A stretch of 64,000 nucleotides of DNA from Bacillota bacterium (GTDB lineage Bacteria > Bacillota > Negativicutes > Sporomusales > Sporomusaceae). The translations under genes and the position numbers were made by a program. The notes below the pieces were generated by a model. It saw only the letters and a program-made list of their open reading frames with translations. It did no database searches and had not been told where the DNA came from. Where the stretch lies: assembly GCA_017889705.1 (NCBI GenBank), contig JAGGAB010000006.1, forward strand, positions 1-64,000. Direction: 5' to 3'. Positions within the stretch are counted from its first letter, which is position 1; the number at the start of each line of letters is the position of its first letter. Shown one piece after another: positions 23,322-30,840 of the stretch.

Positions 23322-26222
23322 CTAAATGGCTTCTTTGCTTCTTCCAGGCAACGTAATTAAAAATGCAGCGCCCTCATTTTCCCTGGAAACAACACTAATG
23401 GTTCCCTGGCAAGAGGTAACTATGGATTGTACAATTGATAATCCCAGTCCAAGATTTTCACTGCCTGATTTGGTGGAAAAAAAGGGCTCAAATATTTTGG
23501 TTCGCTGGGTATCACGGATTCCCGGGCCGGTATCGGCAACTTTAATATACACATTGCTTTTGCTTGACCAGGTTCGGATAAATAGCTGCTTCTCCTGACA
23601 ACCGCCGGCATCCATCGCCTGCATGGCATTTGATGCCAAGTTAACAATAAGTTCTTCCAATGCTGTAGGCATTGCATACACAGCAGGCAAAGCCTCGGCA
23701 AGCTCTTTATTGACTGTGACGCCATGGGCAGTTAACTGGCTGCCTATTATTTTGAGAGACTGCTCAACCGCTTCGTTTACCTGGCAAAAGGTTGCCTGGC
23801 TTTCATCACGCCGGATAAAGCTGCGCATATGTAAAATAATATTATTGATGCGGTCAGCCTGATGAGATATCTCTTCCACATTCTTTATGACATCAGCAAC
23901 CGGCCGTTCTTTGCCGTTATGATATGCGTAAACCATGCCGCTGGCTATCATTTTAATAGAGTTGAGCGGTTGATTAATTTCATGCGACAACCCGGCCGCC
24001 ATAGTGCCAAGTGAAGATAATTTTTCGGCCTGGGCTCTTACCTCATTGGCCTTGGCCATAGCCTGGGCTGCCATCTTTTGTTCGGTAATATCTTCTTTTA
24101 TGACAATAAAGTTCGTAGTTTCTCCTTCACTGTTATGCACAGGTGTAATGGACATCACTTCATCATAAAAGCTTCCGTCCTTCCGGGACTGAGAAAATTC
24201 CCCCCGCCAAGCTTCATCGGCAGAATTAAGCTGCTGCCAGAAACGCTGGCAAAAGCCCTCATCCTCATAGCCTGACAGCAGCATCAGGTTTTGCCCGAAC
24301 GCTTCTTCTTCCGCATAACCCGTCAAGGTCGAAAAAGCCGGATTTATCCATTCAACTTTGCCGTCTTTGCCGGTAATGACAATAGCATTAGCAGCAGCTT
24401 GTAAGCCGGTCATTAAAAGAGTAAGCTGCTGACGGCTTGTGGCGGCACTGATAGCAATAGCTAACTGCTGGGCAAAATTTTGCAACCGTTCCACAATGCG
24501 TTCATCCCAATAGGCCGGCTTATTACTGACAAGATAAAAAGCACCCACTGTCTTGCCCTTAAGAGTAAGCGGCAGCGCAATTTCAGACTGAATATCTTCC
24601 TTGTCAGCCTGCAATTCTGCTATTAGCTTTTCCTGCCAGTGTAATAACTGTTCCTTGCACTGCACAATCTGAATCTCACCGGTCGCAATCGCCTTTCCGC
24701 TTAACACCCCGATAGCATTGCACCGCAGCGCAGTATTCCCGTTCTTTATTGCCAGTTTGCCAGCAGCTGCGGTTATCCGGGCAGTTCCCTCGTCTTCCAG
24801 CACCACCCGGGCAAGCGTTACTTCAAAAACCTGGCATAACTGCTGACAAACATAGTTTAGGATTTCTTCGATACTTTGCTCTGCCAGCACCCTGGCAGAA
24901 GTCTGCGTTAAAATGCGGTCACAGGCTTCATCCTGTTTCTTTTCCGTGATATCACGTATAATGGCTACGATTTCTTCATTGGCACCGGCCGCTAAGCGAG
25001 CTTCAAACTCCCGGGGGCTTCCATTTATCGGCAACTGGTATTCCACGGTTGCGATTTCACCGGAGGCAACCACGGTCTTAACCATAGTCTCAAATTTTTT
25101 GTACAAGGCCGGCGGCAGCACAGTAGCCATATTCTGATTGAGCAGTTCATGACGGGGCAAATAAAGATCCTGATGTTTTGACTGGACATCTAACACCTTG
25201 CCCTCCCGGTTTAACCGATACAGCTTATCAGGCACAGCCGCCAGCAGGGCAGCTAACCGTTGCTCACTCTCCAGCAACGCCTTCTCGGTATCTTTGTGTT
25301 CCTGGATTTCCAGCTCTAATTCCTGGTTTTTCAGGCGAAGCTCTGCTGTTTTTTCGCCAACAGCCTGGGCAAGCCATTTTTGTCTAAGGAACAAATTATT
25401 AAGGAACATCAGCAGCAAGCAAAGAACTAAGCCACCTATTCCCCAGATAAGCCCGTGCACATAAAAATTATGTGCCGGCAGGCGGCTCCAGCCTACCGTT
25501 ACCTCCCAATCGGTATCAGCAACCTTAAGCACAAACTTTCGTACAGGCGACTGGGGCGACATCTGATTAAGTGTATACAACACGCTGTTATCTGCCGACC
25601 GCACTTCAACATAATAGTCATAATCTATATCATCAGGCTCGGTAGTTACCTGTTTTACCACATCCTGCAGCACTTTTTCCGCTACAAAGGAGGCCCAGAC
25701 CAAGCCGTGAAAACGCTCTCCGTAAAACAGCGGCGCCCTTATACCAAAAACGGCAACCCCGTTAGGCAGCTCGACCGGTGCCTTATTAACGGTAATTATC
25801 CTCTCTTGTGCCGCTTTGAGGGTTACTGTTGAAAAATCAGGATATTTGCTGGTATCAGCCAAATTAATATCAATAAAGCGCTGCTCCGGATCATTGGGAT
25901 ACCAGTAGCGTGAAATATGATTTTCATCCGAATAACCTACCCCAATAATATCGGGAAACTCCCGCAGCGTTGCAATTGCCAGTTGTTCAAAAACAGCTTT
26001 GTCCGGAACCGCTGGCAAGAGCTGCATAAAAAGTCCCATATCCTCCGCTGCATCCAGGTTATGCGCCAGCTTGGCCGCCATTCGCTGTTCCAGTTCTTCG
26101 GTAAATCGCTCTAAAATTACGATATTATGCTCGGTCTCCTGCTTGTAATAGATCCGATCAATGCCAAAGATACAGAGCAGCCCAACACACAAAACCACCA
26201 CAAATGCCCAGCGTCTTTTCAC
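23322..26222 (-). CDS. Membrane sensor histidine kinase with CHASE-like, PAS, GAF and PAS domains
   Basis: A 966-residue kinase. A first membrane helix (about 5-22) and a second (about 258-280) frame a roughly 230-residue periplasmic domain with CHASE-like features (FPDIIGVGYSDENHISRYWYPND). Then come a coiled coil, a PAS domain (about 322-430), a GAF domain (about 440-600), a second PAS domain (GKDGKVEWINPAFSTLTGYAEEE), a HisKA box SHEINQPLN and an HATPase with NLASNAMQAM, DTGPGI and GLGLSIV. It phosphorylates the adjacent NtrC-type regulator. The start is GTG at 26222 with only a weak ribosome-binding site. The signal sensed is unknown. Confidence 0.9.
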   Translation of the reverse strand: MKRRWAFVVVLCVGLLCIFGIDRIYYKQETEHNIVILERFTEELEQRMAAKLAHNLDAAEDMGLFMQLLPAVPDKAVFEQLAIATLREFPDIIGVGYSDENHISRYWYPNDPEQRFIDINLADTSKYPDFSTVTLKAAQERIITVNKAPVELPNGVAVFGIRAPLFYGERFHGLVWASFVAEKVLQDVVKQVTTEPDDIDYDYYVEVRSADNSVLYTLNQMSPQSPVRKFVLKVADTDWEVTVGWSRLPAHNFYVHGLIWGIGGLVLCLLLMFLNNLFLRQKWLAQAVGEKTAELRLKNQELELEIQEHKDTEKALLESEQRLAALLAAVPDKLYRLNREGKVLDVQSKHQDLYLPRHELLNQNMATVLPPALYKKFETMVKTVVASGEIATVEYQLPINGSPREFEARLAAGANEEIVAIIRDITEKKQDEACDRILTQTSARVLAEQSIEEILNYVCQQLCQVFEVTLARVVLEDEGTARITAAAGKLAIKNGNTALRCNAIGVLSGKAIATGEIQIVQCKEQLLHWQEKLIAELQADKEDIQSEIALPLTLKGKTVGAFYLVSNKPAYWDERIVERLQNFAQQLAIAISAATSRQQLTLLMTGLQAAANAIVITGKDGKVEWINPAFSTLTGYAEEEAFGQNLMLLSGYEDEGFCQRFWQQLNSADEAWRGEFSQSRKDGSFYDEVMSITPVHNSEGETTNFIVIKEDITEQKMAAQAMAKANEVRAQAEKLSSLGTMAAGLSHEINQPLNSIKMIASGMVYAYHNGKERPVADVIKNVEEISHQADRINNIILHMRSFIRRDESQATFCQVNEAVEQSLKIIGSQLTAHGVTVNKELAEALPAVYAMPTALEELIVNLASNAMQAMDAGGCQEKQLFIRTWSSKSNVYIKVADTGPGIRDTQRTKIFEPFFSTKSGSENLGLGLSIVQSIVTSCQGTISVVSRENEGAAFLITLPGRSKEAI

Positions 26223-26389
26223 GGTTCACACCAGCCCCATTATTTCATCATTTTATGTAGTATAATATTAACTTCGGTATACAACTAAAAATCCCTGTAG
26301 TTTTGACAAATGTCATGCAAAAAAACGATGTTTTGCCGTTCCAGTCGCAACTTTCTTATTGCCGCTTTGCCAAGTCCGACCGCAAAGCA

Positions 26390-26421
26390 AAAATAAGCGG
26401 AACCTTTCGTCCGCTTATTTT
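26390..26421 (-). terminator. Intrinsic terminator of the lone receiver gene
   Basis: AAAATAAGCGGA (26390-26401) pairs with TCCGCTTATTTT (26410-26421), with TTTTGCTTTG after it on the minus strand. It lies 25 bp beyond the stop at 26446. Confidence 0.8.
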
Positions 26422-26445
26422 CTATATAAAAATTCGTTACAACCC

Positions 26446-26811
26446 TTAGCTGTTCCCCGCCTCTGACTGCTTTTTATCGATGGCCTGCAATGCCCGGAAG
26501 AACTCGTCTCCCAGAGGCTTTTTCAAAAAGAGAAATGGCAAATTAGCGGGTTTTGCTTTGATGGTAATACATCCTGATATAATAATAGCCTCAAGCTCAG
26601 GGTTTTTCAGTCTCATCCTTCGCAGTACCTCAAACCCATCTAATCCCGGCATTTGATAGTCAATCACAGCCATGTCATGCACTGCAGGTGAATATTTTTC
26701 AATGGCTTCTGCCGGCGATAAATATTCATCACATTCATAACCCATCATTTCAATTGCAAATTTCATGCCCATTAAAGAGCCATTATCATCATCAACAAGC
26801 AATATCATCAT
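26446..26811 (-). CDS. Stand-alone receiver domain response regulator
   Basis: A 121-residue CheY-like receiver with no output domain. It has the acidic triad LLVDDD at the N-terminus, the phospho-site aspartate in VIDYQMPG, the ISG switch residue and the conserved lysine in FLKKPLG. It could shuttle phosphate to a partner or tune the flanking kinase. It has its own terminator and lies 224 bp upstream of the sensor kinase on the same strand. A dispersed repeat and a sigma-54-like motif lie upstream. The start ATG has GGAGAG about 12 bp ahead. Confidence 0.88.
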   Translation of the reverse strand: MMILLVDDDNGSLMGMKFAIEMMGYECDEYLSPAEAIEKYSPAVHDMAVIDYQMPGLDGFEVLRRMRLKNPELEAIIISGCITIKAKPANLPFLFLKKPLGDEFFRALQAIDKKQSEAGNS

Positions 26812-26847
26812 AAATTATTCACGCTCTCCAGTTTTTCTCGCTTACAT

Positions 26848-26994
26848 TTATCCGATAACTAACCCGTTCTAGTACTCCCGTCCTCTATAGGCGGAGTAAT
26901 ACCCCTACGGGCACAGGAGAACGGCTAAGTTCCTGGATAATTCGACTAAGATTCAGATAGGGTTAAACCCCCATCTGAATCAAGTCTCATTTAT
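26848..26994 (+). repeat. Dispersed structured intergenic repeat, copy B
   Basis: Plus-orientation copy. The outer stem is TTATCC (26848-26853) with GGATAA (26935-26940), the inner stem CCGTTCT with AGAACGG, and the terminal hairpin GATTCAGAT with ATCTGAATC. It ends in CAAGTCTCATTTAT. The gene-free stretch 26812-27143 is filled by this copy, a sigma-54-like motif and hairpins. Confidence 0.87.
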
Positions 26995-27000
26995 GTCCTA

Positions 27001-27017
27001 TGCAAAAATCGCGCCAA
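27001..27017 (-). promoter_or_regulatory. Possible sigma-54 promoter motif
   Basis: On the minus strand TTGGCGCGATTTTTGCA keeps GG and GC at the -24/-12 spacing with one change from the motif at 21590. It points toward the lone receiver gene through copy B of the repeat. Confidence 0.35.
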
Positions 27018-27081
27018 TTGCAAAAAACCTGCAAAATCAAGGTTTTTGCAGTAATAATTACATTTTTTGGGTGATAAATAC

Positions 27082-27115
27082 AAACAAAAATTGCATAGGT
27101 ATGCAATTTTTGTTT
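27082..27115. terminator. Long AT-rich hairpin after the glycogen cluster
   Basis: A 16-bp perfect stem, AAACAAAAATTGCATA with TATGCAATTTTTGTTT, separated by GG. It lies 29 bp past the stop of the GH13-GH77 gene. An adjoining weaker hairpin at 27020-27050 ends on the minus strand in GGTTTTTTG. Together they probably terminate the glycogen operon. Confidence 0.6.
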
Positions 27116-27143
27116 GGCAAATTTTGCATAGTTTCATAATTGC

Positions 27144-30100
27144 TTACATGCGACCGCTTTGTTTTGTCCATTCTAGCAGCCGCATGGCGAGTTCGGGAGT
27201 GAGCTTACCTGGCGTTAGGCACCAGTTCCAATTATCGCCGACTGTCCCTGGAGTGTTCATCCTGGCCTCGCTATCTAAGCCCAGCACATCCTGAAGCGGC
27301 AAAATAACAGTCTCTGCCTGACTCTGGTATGTCAGGCGAACAAGTTGTTGACAGATACCGCGTTCACTTTGATCATTTGTTACCTGCAGCCTGCTAAGAT
27401 ATTCTGTAATCCTGCACTCTAGCTGCGGCTCAGTAACAGCCAGCTTGCGATACCAGCCAAGCAAAGTGTCATTATCATGTGTACCTGTATAGGCAATGGT
27501 ATTCCAGCCGGTATTATGAGGAAAATCCGGCGCAGTCCGATCATCACCAAAGCTAAATTGCAGTACTTTCATGCCCGGATAGCCAAATCTATGCTTTAGT
27601 CGGTTAACAGCCGGAGTAATTACACCCAGATCTTCAGCCACCAGCGGAAGTTTTCCCAATTGACTCTCCAAAGCGGCAAAAAATGCGACACCTGGACCAG
27701 CTACCCAGCGCCCGTTGATGGCAGTAGTTTCACCGCTAGGAATTTCCCAGTAAGCCTCAAAGCCCCGGAAATGATCAATGCGAACCTTGTCGACAAAAGT
27801 CAGCAGCCAGGCCAGCCGCTGTTGCCACCAGCGGTAATTATCATCGGCCATTTTATCCCACCGGTACAGAGGATTGCCCCATAGCTGGCCAGTAGCACTG
27901 AAATAGTCTGGCGGCACCCCGGCCACCTTAGTCGGCTTGCCGACTGCATCAAGCTGAAATAACTCCGGGTTGGCCCAAACATCAGCGCTGTCATGAGCAA
28001 CAAAGATCGGCAGATCGCCGAGAAGGCCAATCCCCCTGTTGTTAGCATAAGTCTTTAATTCCTGCCATTGTTGCCAAAAGGTGAATTGCAGAAAACACTG
28101 ATAAGCAATTTCCTTGTTAAGCGTCTTCCGGTACTCTTTAATCACAGCTGGTTGCCGCATCCTGACAGCATTGTCCCACTCTGTCCAAGGCAAGTCTTTA
28201 TATTTGGTTTTTAAGGCAGTAAATAAGGCATAGTCAGGCAGCCACCCTTCGGAAGCCTCGATAAAGCTTTGGTATTCGTCCGGTTGATCGGTCTTGCAAA
28301 ACCCTTCAAAGGCCTTGCGCAACAGCTTTTCTTTACAGCGCTTAACCAGCTGGAAGTCAATATAGTTACCCTGTTGTCGATCAGCGGCTTTGCACGACAG
28401 TTCCTTTTCAGCTAACCAACCGGCAACTGCCAACTTTGCCGGTGAAATCAACCATTGATTGCCGGCAAAGGCCGACAAACACTGATAGGGAGAATCACTA
28501 AACCCAACCGGATTAAGGGGTAGAAACTGCCACCACCGCTGTTTTGCCGCTGCCAGAAAATCAATAAATTCATAAGCCGCCGGTCCCAGGTCGCCAATCC
28601 CAAACTCAGTAGCTAGAGAGGTCGGATGCAGCAAAATACCACTTGACCGCTTAGACTTGCCCTGTTGCCTATCGGGCTGAGCGACAAGCAGTCTGCCGCG
28701 CAGCGGCTCTATTACCATTGCCAATTCGCCGTCTTCTGGCAGATCAAATTTTTCACCTGTCAGCACATCAACAACGGCAACCTGATCGGCAAACCAATTT
28801 TGCAGCTTAAGCTGGACTCCCGCAGACTGCTCCTTACTCCGATTAAAGACAATCACCGCCGCATTATCGGCTGCCAGTTCGCCAAAAACATCTTGTCCAC
28901 CGGCAATACGTCGCACATAACCGTATACATCGCCCTCAGCCAGCAGCAGGCACCACTCGCCTGTCCGCAGCACCTGATATTGACGGCGGAGTCCGACCAA
29001 AAGTTTGTACCAGGCCAAAAGGTCTTGCTGCTGCTGTTGCCATGGATAGGGACGGCGGTTTAAAGGATCACTATAGCCCTCCACCCCTGCTTCATCGCCA
29101 TAATATATGCTAGGAACCCCCGGAAAAGTCATTTGCCACAATACGGCCAGTTTGAGACGGGCAATCCCGAGATCGCGCTGCGCCGGTAAAAGCTTGTATT
29201 TAATTGCGCCAAGCTTGCTCAGACTTTCCTCAGGCGGCGCTTCGGCCAATAAGGTCAGGATGCGCGGCACATCATGACTGCCGATAATATTCATATTGGC
29301 ATAAAAGTTTTCTTGGGGGTAATTTTCGTACAAACTGAAGAGTTCCTGATGCACCGTCTGAGCCGGGTTCCAGCCCAGCAAAAAATCTAGCACAAGCTTG
29401 CGGAAGGGATAATTCATAACCCCGTCAAGCTCTGTGCCGTCAAAATACTGCCGCAGCTGTCCATACGCCACCTTGCGCGAGGCATCTTCCCATACCTCGC
29501 CGATAACTACAGCCTCCGGCTTAGTCTGTTTAAGGGTTTTATAAAATTTTTTCAAAAAGCTTTCCGGCAATTCGTCAGCCACATCCAACCGCCAGCCTTT
29601 GGCGCCGGCCTTAAGCCAATAGCTAAGTACACTATCATCATCTTCAATAATATAGCGCTGGTAGGAGGCATCGTCTTCATTGACATTGGGCAAATTGTCA
29701 ACACCCCACCAGGACTCATATTCTTTCGGATAATTACTGAATTTGTACCAGGAGTAATAGGGGGATTGTGGCGACTGGTATGCACCAAGCCCAGGATATG
29801 TCTCCTCTTTATTAAAGTAAATACTATCGCTGCCGGTATGGCTGAATACCCCGTCAAGGATAACGGCAATCCCCAGTTCTTCCGCCTTAGCACATAGTTC
29901 GCTAAAGAAGCTATTGTCGCCAAACATGGGGTCAATGGTTTTATAATCGCCGGTATCATATTTGTGATTGGAGGGAGCGTCAAAGAGTGGATTAAAGTAT
30001 ATTGCTGTTATGCCGAGCTCGGCCAGATAGGGGAGTTTAGCCATAACTCCGGCCAAATTGCCGCCAAAGAAATCATAGGCCAAAATGTCGCCGGTATCCG

Positions 30101-30653
30101 TATCCCGGGTATACACAGGGCTATCCTGCCAATTGGCATGTAGCAAACTGCCTGGGCGGGGGTTGAGGATTTTCCCGTCTGGTAAACCGTTAAAGAACCG
30201 GTCAACAAAGATCTGATACACAATCGCATGTTTAAACCACCCCGGGGTCACCGACCCTGGAAGGTAGGTACTGATTTGATAAGAAGGGGGCGGCGTATTG
30301 GCGATTTGCCCAATGCCGCCTGCTTCACTTGTATTGTTGCCATAATAATAAATCTGCCCGCCCTGCCTGATAATAAAGTAATACCAAAGAACACCTGGTT
30401 CGTCCGGGATGGTAAAGACGGCTTCATACCAATGCTTGTCGGCATTCTCCTCCACACAGCGCATATTGATGAGGGTTTCGCCAAAACCGTCCTGCCATAA
30501 GCGCAGCTGCACGGCATCACCCAGCGTTTTATCCGGACACTGCGGCGCAGCAACAAGCAGTCTGAGCATTATCTCAGAGTGACAAGAAGCAGCCCCAAAA
30601 GGGCTGCGAAAATCCTTGTTATGAGAATTATGCAGTATCCAGCCTTCATTCAT
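27144..30653 (-). CDS. GH13 alpha-glucan hydrolase fused to 4-alpha-glucanotransferase (GH77)
   Basis: A 1169-residue two-enzyme fusion. Residues about 1-120 form a beta-sandwich starch-binding-like domain. The GH13 barrel follows: DGVFSHTG (about 267), the nucleophile in GWRLDVADE (Asp357), the acid/base in VIGEVWED (Glu387), and GSHD (about 460). From about residue 670 a complete GH77 amylomaltase begins (SSGILLHPTSLATEFGIGDLG), with the nucleophile in VRIDHFRGFEAYW, VAEDLG and YTGTHDND. Together they would trim and reshuffle glycogen branches left by GlgP. The start ATG follows GGAGG. It is last in the glycogen cluster, after a dispersed repeat. No signal peptide is seen, so it is cytoplasmic. 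Confidence 0.9.
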   Translation of the reverse strand: MNEGWILHNSHNKDFRSPFGAASCHSEIMLRLLVAAPQCPDKTLGDAVQLRLWQDGFGETLINMRCVEENADKHWYEAVFTIPDEPGVLWYYFIIRQGGQIYYYGNNTSEAGGIGQIANTPPPSYQISTYLPGSVTPGWFKHAIVYQIFVDRFFNGLPDGKILNPRPGSLLHANWQDSPVYTRDTDTGDILAYDFFGGNLAGVMAKLPYLAELGITAIYFNPLFDAPSNHKYDTGDYKTIDPMFGDNSFFSELCAKAEELGIAVILDGVFSHTGSDSIYFNKEETYPGLGAYQSPQSPYYSWYKFSNYPKEYESWWGVDNLPNVNEDDASYQRYIIEDDDSVLSYWLKAGAKGWRLDVADELPESFLKKFYKTLKQTKPEAVVIGEVWEDASRKVAYGQLRQYFDGTELDGVMNYPFRKLVLDFLLGWNPAQTVHQELFSLYENYPQENFYANMNIIGSHDVPRILTLLAEAPPEESLSKLGAIKYKLLPAQRDLGIARLKLAVLWQMTFPGVPSIYYGDEAGVEGYSDPLNRRPYPWQQQQQDLLAWYKLLVGLRRQYQVLRTGEWCLLLAEGDVYGYVRRIAGGQDVFGELAADNAAVIVFNRSKEQSAGVQLKLQNWFADQVAVVDVLTGEKFDLPEDGELAMVIEPLRGRLLVAQPDRQQGKSKRSSGILLHPTSLATEFGIGDLGPAAYEFIDFLAAAKQRWWQFLPLNPVGFSDSPYQCLSAFAGNQWLISPAKLAVAGWLAEKELSCKAADRQQGNYIDFQLVKRCKEKLLRKAFEGFCKTDQPDEYQSFIEASEGWLPDYALFTALKTKYKDLPWTEWDNAVRMRQPAVIKEYRKTLNKEIAYQCFLQFTFWQQWQELKTYANNRGIGLLGDLPIFVAHDSADVWANPELFQLDAVGKPTKVAGVPPDYFSATGQLWGNPLYRWDKMADDNYRWWQQRLAWLLTFVDKVRIDHFRGFEAYWEIPSGETTAINGRWVAGPGVAFFAALESQLGKLPLVAEDLGVITPAVNRLKHRFGYPGMKVLQFSFGDDRTAPDFPHNTGWNTIAYTGTHDNDTLLGWYRKLAVTEPQLECRITEYLSRLQVTNDQSERGICQQLVRLTYQSQAETVILPLQDVLGLDSEARMNTPGTVGDNWNWCLTPGKLTPELAMRLLEWTKQSGRM

Positions 30654-30679
30654 ACCGGTTTACCTCCAGATCTATTTTT

Positions 30680-30840
30680 CATCAGATAAATAGAGAACAG
30701 TTAGACATCGGATAAATAGAGATTTAATTAAGGGTGTTTTAACGCCGCCTTAATTCTAGTCGAAATTATCCCAACGTCTAGCCGCTCTTTACTCACTGCC
30801 ATTAATGCATGAGTTTTAGAGCGGCTTAGTCATCGGATAA
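30680..30840 (-). repeat. Dispersed structured intergenic repeat, copy C
   Basis: Minus-orientation copy (main body 30706-30840). The outer stem is GGATAA (30835-30840) with TTATCC (30766-30771), and the inner stem is GCCGCTCT with AGAGCGGC in the minus reading. The hairpin is AATTAAG with CTTAATT. A second copy of the tail (CATCAGATAAATAGAGA) precedes it at 30680-30696, a tandem partial duplication. The stop codon of glgP lies inside the element. Confidence 0.85.
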
